Below, one piece after another: positions 56,900 through 64,000 of a stretch of DNA of 64,000 nucleotides (the stretch's first letter is position 1; the number at the start of each line of letters is the position of its first letter). The notes under the pieces are model-generated. The model was not told where the DNA came from. It ran no database searches and saw only the letters and a list, made by a program, of their open reading frames with translations. This stretch comes from Aquitalea sp. LB_tupeE. Its GTDB lineage: Bacteria > Pseudomonadota > Gammaproteobacteria > Burkholderiales > Chromobacteriaceae. A program made the position numbers and the translations under genes. The stretch lies in contig NZ_JACAXB010000019.1 in NCBI RefSeq assembly GCF_013391415.1, positions 38,254-102,253 on the forward strand, in the 5' to 3' direction.

Positions 56900-57937
56900 T
56901 CAGGAAATCTGGGTCTGGTGTTCGTCACCGTTGCGGGCGCGCACCGTGCCCAGGCGATGTACGGTTTCGCCTTCCTGCTGCAGCAGGGCGGTGGCGGCTG
57001 CCACATGCTCTTCGGCCACAATCACCACCATGCCGATGCCACAATTGAAGGTGCGGTACATTTCCTGGCTGTCCACATTGCCTTCCTTCTGCAGCCACTG
57101 GAACAGCTTGGGCAGCTCCCAGCTGTTGGCATCCAGTTGGGCAACGACATTGTCCGGCAGCACGCGCGGGGTGTTTTCGGTGATGCCACCGCCGGTGATG
57201 TGGGCCATGCCTTTGACCGGCAGGGTCTGCATCAGCTTGAGCAGCGGTTTCACGTAAATGCGGGTCGGCGCAATCACGGCGTCACGCAGGCTCTTGTCGC
57301 CATCAAAGGCTGCATCCAGGTCCGGCTGGGCGCGGTCGATGATCTTGCGTACCAGGCTGTAGCCATTGGAATGCACACCGTTGGAACCTAGGCCCAGGAC
57401 AACGTCGCCCGGTACGATGGTGCGGCCGGTGATCACCTGGCTTTTTTCCACCACGCCGACGGCAAAGCCGGCCAGATCGTATTCGCCCACCGGGTACATG
57501 CCCGGCATTTCAGCGGTTTCGCCGCCGATCAGTGCACAACCGGCTTGTTCGCAACCGGCGGCAATACCCTTGATCACGTCGGTGGCTTGCGGTACGTCCA
57601 GCTTGCCGCAGGCGAAGTAATCCAGGAAGAACAGCGGCTCGGCGCCCTGTACCAGGATGTCGTTCACGCTCATGGCGACCAGATCGATGCCGACGGTGTC
57701 GTGGCGGTTCCAGTCAAAGGCGAGTTTCAGCTTGGTGCCCACGCCATCGGTGCCGGAAACCAGGACGGGCTCTTTGTACTTTTTGGAAATTTCCACCAGT
57801 GCGCCGAAACCGCCGATACCACCGAGAACTTCCGGGCGCATGGTGCGCTTGGCATAGGGCTTGATGTTTTCGACGAGCGCGTCGCCGGCGTCGATATCCA
57901 CGCCTGCATCACGGTAACTGAGGGACTGGGTGCTCAA
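56900..57937 (-). CDS. purM: Phosphoribosylformylglycinamidine cyclo-ligase (AIR synthetase)
   Basis: 345 residues. Converts FGAM to AIR with ATP. Motifs: [43 protein letters not shown] (ATP-binding DGVGTK), [14 protein letters not shown] and [18 protein letters not shown]. Full length. Divergent from hda with 304 bp between. Confidence 0.97.
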   Translation of the reverse strand: MSTQSLSYRDAGVDIDAGDALVENIKPYAKRTMRPEVLGGIGGFGALVEISKKYKEPVLVSGTDGVGTKLKLAFDWNRHDTVGIDLVAMSVNDILVQGAEPLFFLDYFACGKLDVPQATDVIKGIAAGCEQAGCALIGGETAEMPGMYPVGEYDLAGFAVGVVEKSQVITGRTIVPGDVVLGLGSNGVHSNGYSLVRKIIDRAQPDLDAAFDGDKSLRDAVIAPTRIYVKPLLKLMQTLPVKGMAHITGGGITENTPRVLPDNVVAQLDANSWELPKLFQWLQKEGNVDSQEMYRTFNCGIGMVVIVAEEHVAAATALLQQEGETVHRLGTVRARNGDEHQTQIS

Positions 57938-58241
57938 GGTAAACTCGCTTTCTGCTAACTTGAAGTATTTTCACGTCAAGCTTTCGCTGATGCGAAAGCA
58001 CTGTATTTTAACTGAATTTCCTTGGGAAAGCTGCGCTAAGTTTGCAATGTGTTGCCCGGATGTGCGTCGGGCAAGGTGGTGGGCAGGCTGATGGCGGGGG
58101 ACACAAGCACGGCAGAGCTGTGCAAACTGGCGATTTTATACAACAACAAGCACTAAACAAATGCCATGCAGCGGTTTCGCCAAGCGGGCATCTCAGCGTA
58201 AAATTGCAGCCTGACTTCAACCGGCCCACACGACCTTACTC
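57938..58241. promoter_or_regulatory. Divergent promoter region, purM and hda
   Basis: 304 bp with no gene. It carries a perfect hairpin GCTTTCGC-TGAT-GCGAAAGC at 57980-57999, 43 bp upstream of the purM start, which may be an operator or leader structure; it does not match the enterobacterial PurR box. The hda side has no clear ribosome-binding site. Confidence 0.5.
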
Positions 58242-58919
58242 TTGGACCAGCTAGTACTAGACCTGACCCCCACGCCGCTGCCGGCTTTCGACAATTTCCT
58301 GGCCCAGCGCAACCGCGAGGTGATTACCGCCCTCACGGCGGAGGATGGCGAGCGTTTCATCTATCTGTGGGGCGAGCCCGGCAGTGGCAAAACGCACCTG
58401 TTGCAAGCCTGGATTGCCCATGCCGAGCGGCTGGGGCGTGCTTCCATTTATCTGGATGGCCAGAAAGAACATCTGCCGGACTTTGCTCGCGAAGCCAGCT
58501 TCATTGCCGTGGACCATGTCGACGACCTGGCACCGGACGACCAGATCACCCTGTTCTCCTTTTATAACTCCCTGAAGGAGAGTGGCGAGGGCCGCCTGCT
58601 GATGGCCGGGCGCAAGCCGCCGATGGCCGCGGCGGTGCGCGACGACCTGCGTACCCGCCTGGGCTGGGGACTGGTGCTGGAGGTAAAAGCCCTGTCCGAC
58701 GACGACAAGCTGGCCGCGTTGCGTACCCATGCGGCCAACCGCCAGCTGGCCATTGCCGACGATGTGTTCCGTTATCTGCTTACCCACTGGCGGCGCGACC
58801 TGTCCAGCCTGATCGGCATGCTGGACATGCTGGACCGCTATTCGCTGGCGCTGCGCCGCCCCATCACCGTGCCCTTGGTGAAAAACGTTTTGCAAACCGC
58901 GAGTTCTTCCGACACATGA
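58242..58919 (+). CDS. hda: DnaA regulatory inactivator Hda
   Basis: 225 residues from a TTG at 58242, chosen because it gives the N-terminal clamp-binding motif QLVLDL (residues 3-8) by which Hda docks on the sliding clamp. AAA+ motifs: Walker A LWGEPGSGKTHLLQAW and a Walker B-like IAVDHVDDLA. With the clamp it stimulates ATP hydrolysis by DnaA to limit reinitiation. First gene of an operon of six overlapping or tightly spaced genes. Confidence 0.92.
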   Translation: MDQLVLDLTPTPLPAFDNFLAQRNREVITALTAEDGERFIYLWGEPGSGKTHLLQAWIAHAERLGRASIYLDGQKEHLPDFAREASFIAVDHVDDLAPDDQITLFSFYNSLKESGEGRLLMAGRKPPMAAAVRDDLRTRLGWGLVLEVKALSDDDKLAALRTHAANRQLAIADDVFRYLLTHWRRDLSSLIGMLDMLDRYSLALRRPITVPLVKNVLQTASSSDT

Positions 58920-59602
58920 CCCAAGCACGCAATCTGGCCCTGTTTGACCTGGATAACACCCTGCTGATCGGTGACTCCGATTTCGAATGGCCGCGCTTCC
59001 TGATCAAGCGCGGCATAGTCGACCAGGCCTATTACGACCACCGCAACAATCATTTCTACGAACAGTACAAAGCAGGCACGCTGAACATTGGCGAGTATCT
59101 GGAATTTGCGCTGGAACCGCTCACCCGTTACGACAATGCGGAATTGGCCGCGCTGCATGCTGCCTATATGGACGAGCATATCCGCCCCATCATCCCGCAA
59201 GCCGCGCGCGACCTGCTCAACCTGCACCGCCAGCAGGGCGATGAAATCCTCATCATCACCGCCACCAACCGCTTCATCACCGGCCCCATCGCGGCCGAAC
59301 TGGGCGTGGATGACGAACACCTGATCGCCATCGACCTGGAACGCACCGCCGATGGCCGTTACACCGGCAAGCACACCGGCGTGCCCAGCTTCCAGGCCGG
59401 CAAGATCACCCGTCTGGAAATGTGGCTGGCCGAACGCGGTCAGACGCTGGCCAGCTATGGCCGCAGCTTCTTCTACAGCGATTCGCACAACGACCTGCCG
59501 CTCTTGTCCATCGTCAGCAACCCGGTGGCAGTCGATCCGGACGACACCCTGCGCCAGCATGCCAAGGAGCAGGGCTGGCCAGTGATCAGCCTGCGCGGCT
59601 AA
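58916..59602 (+). CDS. HAD-IB family phosphatase (SerB-like)
   Basis: 228 residues, overlapping hda by 4 bases (ATGA). HAD motif I FDLDNTLLIGDSD (Asp11, Asp13), motif II IITATNRF, motif III Lys in QAGKITRLEM and motif IV YSDSHNDLPLL. It belongs to the IB group with a helical cap. The substrate is probably a phosphorylated small molecule such as a phosphoserine-like or histidinol-phosphate compound; in several proteobacteria this gene follows hda. Confidence 0.9.
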   Translation: MTQARNLALFDLDNTLLIGDSDFEWPRFLIKRGIVDQAYYDHRNNHFYEQYKAGTLNIGEYLEFALEPLTRYDNAELAALHAAYMDEHIRPIIPQAARDLLNLHRQQGDEILIITATNRFITGPIAAELGVDDEHLIAIDLERTADGRYTGKHTGVPSFQAGKITRLEMWLAERGQTLASYGRSFFYSDSHNDLPLLSIVSNPVAVDPDDTLRQHAKEQGWPVISLRG

Positions 59603-59669
59603 GTCCGCCATCATCCAGTCCGTACAGGTTGGCCGCAGTGCCAGCCTGTTTTTTTGCCCGGAGAACGAC

Positions 59670-60548
59670 ATGCAGCAACTTGAAGCCTTTCTGGCCCGCG
59701 CCGAAGCCCTGCTGGCCCGTCTCGAACCCTTGCTGCCACCGGCCCGACCCGAGCCGGACTGGAGTGCAGCGGCTTACCGCTGGCGGCGTCAGGGCATGGC
59801 CGGCTGGCTGGAGAGTGTTAACGAGCCGCACACCCTGCCGCTGGCACGGCTGACCCATATCGACAACCAGCTCAAGCTGCTGGTGCGTAACACCCGCCAG
59901 TTCGTCAAAGGCAAACCGGCCAACAATGTGCTGCTGACCGGTGCGCGCGGCACCGGCAAATCCTCGCTGGTGAAGGCCTTGCTGCCGGAATTTGCCGACA
60001 AGGGCCTGCGCATCATCGAGGTGGACAAGGAGCATCTGTCCGATCTGGCCCAGATCATGGCGCTGGTGGCCGGTCGCAAGGAGCGTTACATCCTGTTCTG
60101 TGACGACCTGTCGTTTGAGGATGGCGATGACGCCTACAAGGCACTGAAAACAGCACTGGATGGTGGCCTGGCGCGCCGGGCGGAAAACATGCTGGTGTAT
60201 GCCACCTCCAACCGCCGTCACCTGATGCCGGAAAAGCACAGCGAGAACCGCGAAGGCTGGGTGAGCGATGGCGAAATCCATCCCGGCGAAGCCATCGAGG
60301 AGAAGGTCTCGCTGTCTGACCGCTTCGGCCTGTGGCTGTCGTTTTATCCGTTTGATCAGGACGCTTACCTTGCTGCCGTCAAAACCTGGCTGGAACACTT
60401 TGCCCTGCCTATGGACAAAGAGGCCGAACGCGCCGCCCTGCAATGGAGCCAGCTGCGTGCCAGCCGTTCCGGCCGGGTAGCCTGGCAGTTTGCCAATGAC
60501 TGGGCCGGGCGTAGCGCCAAGGAACGCAAGGCGGAGCTGGGCAAGTGA
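59670..60548 (+). CDS. AAA+ ATPase of the DUF815 family
   Basis: 292 residues. Walker A LLTGARGTGKSSLVKALL, Walker B ILFCDDLSFEDGDDAYKALK and a sensor region VYATSNRRHLMPE typical of DUF815 (PF05673). A preceding segment (about 1-75, EAFLARAEALLARLEPLLPP) is helical. Function unknown. 67 bp after the HAD gene; GGAGAACG before the ATG. Overlaps the next gene by 4 bases. Confidence 0.88.
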   Translation: MQQLEAFLARAEALLARLEPLLPPARPEPDWSAAAYRWRRQGMAGWLESVNEPHTLPLARLTHIDNQLKLLVRNTRQFVKGKPANNVLLTGARGTGKSSLVKALLPEFADKGLRIIEVDKEHLSDLAQIMALVAGRKERYILFCDDLSFEDGDDAYKALKTALDGGLARRAENMLVYATSNRRHLMPEKHSENREGWVSDGEIHPGEAIEEKVSLSDRFGLWLSFYPFDQDAYLAAVKTWLEHFALPMDKEAERAALQWSQLRASRSGRVAWQFANDWAGRSAKERKAELGK

Positions 60549-61423
60549 GCGTGGCTGTCGCCAGCATGCCGCCGCAGCACAAGGCGCGTGGCATCCTGCT
60601 GTACAGCCTGGCCATCTTTTTGCTGGCGGTGATGGATGCCAGCGCCAAATGGCTGACCCATGGCTATCCGGTGGGGGAGATCATCTTCTTCCGCTCGCTG
60701 TTTGCCCTGCCCATCCTGCTGGTGCTGGGCTTGCGCCACAGCAGTGCACCGGCCCGGCTGCTGGCCACCGCCCATCCGTGGCGGCATCTGCTACGCGGCA
60801 TGGTGGTGCTGGTCACCATCGTCACTTTCTTCATTGCCTTGCGCCATCTGCCCCTGGCCACGGTAACGGTGATCACCCTGTCCAACCCGGTGTTCATGCT
60901 CTTGCTCAGCCTGGTATGGCTGGGCGAGCGCGTTGGGCGGCGGCAATGGCTGGCGGTGGTACTGGGCCTGCTGGGTGTGCTGGTGGTGTGTGGCTGGTCC
61001 GGCCTGCAATTCAATGTCTACAGCCTGCTGGCGGTGGGTTCTGCATTGTCTTATGCCCTGGCCTCGCTGCTGACGCGCCAGCTGTCGGCCACCGACAGCC
61101 CAGCCACCATTGCCATGCTGGGAACGCTGATCATGCTGGGTGTCAGTGCGCTGACCGCCGGTAGCGACTGGCAGCTGCCCGGCTGGGGCGACTGGCTGGT
61201 ACTGCTGTTACTGGGCCTGAGCGGCGGGCTGGCCAATTTCGTCAATGCCCTGTCACTGCACTATGTGCAACTGTCGGCGGTGGCACCGCTGGAATACAGC
61301 ATCCTGCTGTGGGCAGCGGCGCTGGGCTATCTGTTTTTTGGTGAAATGCCCGGCATCACCACTTGGCTGGGCGGAGCGCTCATTATTGCCAGCGGTGTGG
61401 TGGTCGCCCGCGAGAAACATTAA
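60545..61423 (+). CDS. EamA/DMT-superfamily transporter
   Basis: 292 residues from a GTG that overlaps the DUF815 stop (GTGA). Ten membrane helices in two EamA repeats: ILLYSLAIFLLAVMDASAKW opens the first, then TLSNPVFMLLLSLVWLGERV, and SAVAPLEYSILLWAAALGYL leads to FFGEMPG and GGALIIASGVVVARE. Resembles RarD/YijE-type exporters; substrate unknown. Confidence 0.9.
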   Translation: MSVAVASMPPQHKARGILLYSLAIFLLAVMDASAKWLTHGYPVGEIIFFRSLFALPILLVLGLRHSSAPARLLATAHPWRHLLRGMVVLVTIVTFFIALRHLPLATVTVITLSNPVFMLLLSLVWLGERVGRRQWLAVVLGLLGVLVVCGWSGLQFNVYSLLAVGSALSYALASLLTRQLSATDSPATIAMLGTLIMLGVSALTAGSDWQLPGWGDWLVLLLLGLSGGLANFVNALSLHYVQLSAVAPLEYSILLWAAALGYLFFGEMPGITTWLGGALIIASGVVVAREKH

Positions 61424-61441
61424 GGCAGACAAACAACAATC

Positions 61442-62383
61442 ATGCATTCCGACAAGAAAATCATCGATGTGGTAGCTGGTGCGCTGATGCGCCCGGATGG
61501 CAGTTTCATGCTGGGTAGCCGGCCGGAAGGCAAGCCCTATGCCGGTTACTGGGAGTTCCCCGGCGGCAAGGTGGAGCCGGGCGAAAACGCCATGCAGGCG
61601 CTGGTGCGCGAGCTGCAAGAAGAAATGGCCATCACGGTGACCCATGCCACGCCCTGGCTGACCCGGGTGCATCACTACGAACATGCATCGGTGCGCTTGC
61701 ACTTTTTCCGGGTATGGGACTGGCAGGGCGAGCCGCAGCCACAGGAAGGCCAGCAGTTTGCCTGGCAAGCGCCAGACCAGACCAGTGTCGAGCCCATGCT
61801 GCCAGCCAACGGGCCTATCCTCAAATCCCTGCAATTGCCTGCCGTCTATGCCATCACATGCGCGCATGAAATTGGCGTGGCCGCCCAGTTGCAAGCCTTG
61901 GCCGCTGGCCCTGCATACGGGCTGGTACAGGTGCGTGAACCGGACATGAACCGGCAGCAGTTGCAGGCCTTTGTCTCCGACGTGGCTGCCATCGTACATG
62001 CGCGCGGCGGCAAGGTGGTGGTGAATGCCGAGCCGGACTGGCTGGCCGGCTGGCCGGTGGATGGTGTGCATCTGAATGGCACCCGTCTGCGGCATCTGGC
62101 ACTGCGGCCGGATTTTGACTGGGTGGGGGCTTCAGTGCATTCGGCTGAGGAATTACAACAGGCGGCAGCGCTCGGCCTGGATTACGCCTTGCTTGGACAC
62201 GTCCAGCCCACGGCCAGCCACCCCGGTGTCCTCCCGCTGGGCTGGCAAGGCTTTACGGCGGTATTGGCAGATGGCATCCCGCTGCCGGTGTATGCGCTGG
62301 GTGGTTTGCAGCAGCAGGAGCTGCCACGAGCCCGCCAGCATGGTGCGCACGGGGTGGCGCTGATGCGAGGGGCATGGCAATGA
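61442..62383 (+). CDS. Nudix hydrolase (MutT-like) fused to a thiamine-phosphate-synthase-like domain
   Basis: 313 residues. N-terminal Nudix domain (about 5-130): the box runs from GGKVEPGENAMQALV to RELQEEM with the REUxEE core intact, and the sequence around it (ALMRPDGSFMLGSRPEGKPY, AGYWEFPGGK) is MutT-like, so 8-oxo-dGTP clean-up is likely. The C-terminal half (about 140-310) is a ThiE/TenI-type barrel: YGLVQVREPDMNRQQLQAFV, KVVVNAEPDWLAGWPVDGVH, SVHSAEELQQAAALG and PVYALGGLQQQELPRARQHG. Such fusions occur in many proteobacteria; the barrel has lost some ThiE phosphate-site residues, so its activity is open. Confidence 0.88.
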   Translation: MHSDKKIIDVVAGALMRPDGSFMLGSRPEGKPYAGYWEFPGGKVEPGENAMQALVRELQEEMAITVTHATPWLTRVHHYEHASVRLHFFRVWDWQGEPQPQEGQQFAWQAPDQTSVEPMLPANGPILKSLQLPAVYAITCAHEIGVAAQLQALAAGPAYGLVQVREPDMNRQQLQAFVSDVAAIVHARGGKVVVNAEPDWLAGWPVDGVHLNGTRLRHLALRPDFDWVGASVHSAEELQQAAALGLDYALLGHVQPTASHPGVLPLGWQGFTAVLADGIPLPVYALGGLQQQELPRARQHGAHGVALMRGAWQ

Positions 62384-62814
62384 CGATGAATCTCAAACAG
62401 AAAAAACTGCTGTTGATCGGCGTGGCCCTGATATTGCTGGCAGCGCTCAAGGGTGGCCTGATCTGGTGGTATTTCCAGCACAAGAACCAGCCGGCTGCCA
62501 CGCAGCCCTTGGTCTGCAATATGGCTCAGGGACCATGCAGCCTGCCGGATGGTGGCAGCCTGCGTTTTGCCACTCCCCCGCAAAACGGCAAGCCTTTTGT
62601 CATGCGGCTGGAGGGAGTGACTGCCAGCGAGCCCAGCGTAGAATTTGCCATGGCAGACATGGACATGGGGTTCAACCGCTACCGCTTTGTCGCGGATGGC
62701 GCCAATTGGCAGGCGCACATCACCCTGCCGGTGTGTGCGACCGGTAGCCGTCACTGGATTGCTACCCTGCATCTGGGCGACAAGGCTTACAGCCTGCCGT
62801 TCCAGACGCAGTAG
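62380..62814 (+). CDS. Small membrane-anchored protein of unknown function
   Basis: 144 residues from the ATG at 62380 (GAGGGG 7 bases upstream; an ATG at 62374 is also in frame). A single hydrophobic segment (LLLIGVALILLAALKGGLIW) is followed by a periplasmic part of about 110 residues with Cys residues in LVCNMAQGPCSLPDGG and TLPVCATGS, and beta-type strands (SLRFATPPQNGKPFVMRLEG, HWIATLHLGDKAYSLPFQ). I do not recognise the family. It is the last gene of the hda operon and overlaps its 5' neighbour by 4 bases. Confidence 0.75.
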   Translation: MTMNLKQKKLLLIGVALILLAALKGGLIWWYFQHKNQPAATQPLVCNMAQGPCSLPDGGSLRFATPPQNGKPFVMRLEGVTASEPSVEFAMADMDMGFNRYRFVADGANWQAHITLPVCATGSRHWIATLHLGDKAYSLPFQTQ

Positions 62815-62838
62815 CGCCGGTATTGTTCAGCGCGCAAC

Positions 62839-62861
62839 GGCTCCGGGAGGGGCCTTTTTTG
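62839..62861 (+). terminator. Terminator of the hda operon
   Basis: Stem GGCTCC/GGGGCC (one GU pair), GGGA loop, then six T. Confidence 0.65.
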
Positions 62862-62896
62862 TTGGGGGCCAAGCAAAGATCACTTTTCCGTGGGCC

Positions 62897-62941
62897 TAGC
62901 GGAAGCGGCAATGCAAAACATCATCCGCGTGAGCGGATTTT
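62897..62941. repeat. REP-like sequence, left copy
   Basis: GCGGAAGCGGC, an AT-rich spacer, CATCATCCGC and a small hairpin ATCCGC-GTGA-GCGGAT. It matches the copy at 63458-63501 with about 80% identity by eye. Confidence 0.6.
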
Positions 62942-62986
62942 CTTCACATATTTCCCTTTTAAAATCAAAGGAAAAGACAACTTCGC

Positions 62987-63450
62987 GGGTCTCGCCCCGC
63001 AGGCGAGGTACTTTACTTTTGCTTCGCCAAAAGAAAGTACCCAAAGAAAAGGCGACCCGCAGCGCATCGAATTCCCGCCCCAGCCGCACCACTCAGGGCG
63101 CGGCCGGAACTTGCGGCGCGCTACCGTCGCGCCGCTGCGGACAGCCGACCGCTTAAGACCCTGAGCGGCACGTCTGCGTCGGCTCGCGCTGACGGGATTG
63201 GGGCAGCTCCGACAAGTGTTCCTGATAAGAGAACCACCGTACCAACGCAGCCACCGGCCCCGTCAAGCATGCCGACGGGTGGCCGGGGCGAGGTGTTAAG
63301 CGCCTGCAATGTCTGAGCGATTTGACGCTAGCAAATCGCGAGTTCAGGCCCGCCTCGCCCTGGTCGGGTCCAGGAGGGCAGCCGCAGGCCATGCTTGCTA
63401 GGGTGGCCTTGGAGGTGAAGGAGGGCTTGGCCAGGCAAGCCCTCTTTCCC
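62987..63450. repeat. Dispersed intergenic repeat block with hairpin
   Basis: Contains a hairpin GGTACTTT-ACTTTTG / CAAAAG-AAAGTACC (63007-63041) that I know as a common motif in repeated intergenic elements of beta- and gammaproteobacteria, then GC-rich sequence with no coding sign, including a stretch GAGCGATTTGACGCTAGC typical of such blocks, and a hairpin GAGGGCTTGGCCAGGC/AAGCCCTC near 63420. No gene is called. Confidence 0.5.
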
Positions 63451-63457
63451 GTTTACC

Positions 63458-63501
63458 GCGCGGAAGCGGCAGGTAAATCATCATCCGCACTGCGGATTCC
63501 C
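63458..63501. repeat. REP-like sequence, right copy
   Basis: GCGGAAGCGGC, spacer, CATCATCCGC and hairpin ATCCGC-ACT-GCGGAT. Direct copy of the one at 62897; the two bracket the repeat block. Confidence 0.6.
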
Positions 63502-63510
63502 AGTCCCTGC

Positions 63511-64000
63511 TCAACCTGTCCGCATCATTCGCCGGGCCTGCCGCTGCAAACGGCCACGCAGTTGCTGATGACACGCTGACGCCAGCACCAGCAATTCACC
63601 ATTATCCGCGGCAATACCCTGCGCAGTGGCAATCTGCTGCGCCAGCGCCTGCAAGGGCGTAGCGGAACTGTTCAGCCCCAACAAACGTCCATGCGCATGG
63701 CGCAAGGGGTGGTCAGGCGTGTAATCCAGCGTCAGCAACCAGTGCGAATGCTGCCAACGCATGCCTTGGTTCAGCACTGCTTGCAACACCGCATGGCTCA
63801 CCTGTACCCCGGCCTCCGTCGCCAGTGCCAGAGCCTGCTCCCAACGTGGGGCTGCGGGTGGCAACTGCGCCAACGCGGGTAGCAGCTCGCGGTTCAACCA
63901 GTCCCGCAACTGCCGTGCCAGCGGTTTGCCGCTGCGACGCAAGACGCGCAGCAGGGCGGTGGCGAGCCAGCAAGCGGGCAGTTCCTCGCCAAGCGGGGCG
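63511..64000 (-). CDS. 3' part of an unrecognised gene, cut by the window edge
   Basis: The frame is open to base 64000 on the minus strand, so only the C-terminal 162 residues or so are present. I do not recognise the family. The sequence is helical and rich in Leu, Ala, Arg and Gln (PACWLATALLRVLRRSGKPL, QLRDWLNRELLPALAQLPPA, RWEQALALATEAGVQVSHAV) with a WQHSHWLLTLDYTPDHPLRH segment and a basic tail ending RRMMRTG. High GC and codon use like the neighbours support that it is real. Confidence 0.65.
   Translation of the reverse strand, partial: APLGEELPACWLATALLRVLRRSGKPLARQLRDWLNRELLPALAQLPPAAPRWEQALALATEAGVQVSHAVLQAVLNQGMRWQHSHWLLTLDYTPDHPLRHAHGRLLGLNSSATPLQALAQQIATAQGIAADNGELLVLASACHQQLRGRLQRQARRMMRTG

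Overview
The window reads as chromosome of a betaproteobacterium of the order Neisseriales, most likely a Chromobacteriaceae genus near Chromobacterium, Aquitalea or Vogesella. This rests on the rpsF-priB-rpsR-rplI order, the style of the core proteins (PpsA, Mfd, AdhE, RlmB, Hda, PurM/PurN), the roughly 60% GC codon use, and dispersed repeats that recall Neisseriales intergenic elements. It is an inference; there is no 16S gene here. No rRNA, tRNA, CRISPR array or intact insertion sequence was seen.

Layout. 1-2.8 kb: the 3' part of ppsA and a YgiW-like periplasmic OB-fold protein behind a PmrA/QseB-type box. 2.8-12.2 kb (minus strand): a complete type I secretion locus, reading from upstream a small exported protein, a 1280-residue RTX protein, an HlyB-type ABC exporter, an HlyD-type adaptor and a TolC-type outer-membrane channel. 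The RTX protein carries an N-terminal GH73 (FlgJ-like) glucosaminidase and an internal C39-like cysteine-peptidase domain. 12.2-14.5 kb: an AT-rich stretch with a twice-frameshifted lipoprotein gene and the start of a further, truncated gene. Together with the AT-rich 5' end of the RTX gene this looks like a toxin/immunity exchange region.

14.5-33.2 kb is mostly housekeeping: a UbiH/VisC hydroxylase, a divergent LysR/SDR pair, an EamA transporter, an exported beta-carbonic anhydrase, adhE, a cupin, a chemoreceptor, a ClpP-like protease, mfd and a large PAS-GGDEF-EAL protein. 33.2-38.6 kb: rlmB and a nucleotidyltransferase-like gene, a multicopper oxidase and CsoR pair behind a CsoR-type operator, and the S6/PriB/S18/L9 operon with its leader hairpin. 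38.8-49.3 kb: an amine-oxidase-like gene group ending in a frameshifted permease, a MITE-like repeat, DUF2322, an isochorismatase-family hydrolase, a fused D-lactate dehydrogenase-type FAD/Fe-S protein and tandem GNAT acetyltransferases. 48-50.7 kb: the uracil salvage operon upp-unknown-uraA. 50.8-58 kb (minus): a degenerate EAL protein, grxD, a ClC channel, and purM, purN, a DUF3108 protein and an RsmB-like methyltransferase. 58.2-62.8 kb (plus): an hda-led operon. 62.8-63.5 kb: a repeat-rich intergenic block bounded by two REP-like sequences, followed by the 3' end of an unrecognised gene on the minus strand.

The most interesting part is 11.0-13.8 kb. A peptidoglycan hydrolase seems to have been placed at the N-terminus of a type I-secreted RTX protein, with a signal-peptide-bearing small gene 2 bp upstream that is a natural candidate for the cognate immunity protein, and remains of another lipoprotein/effector pair just beyond it.
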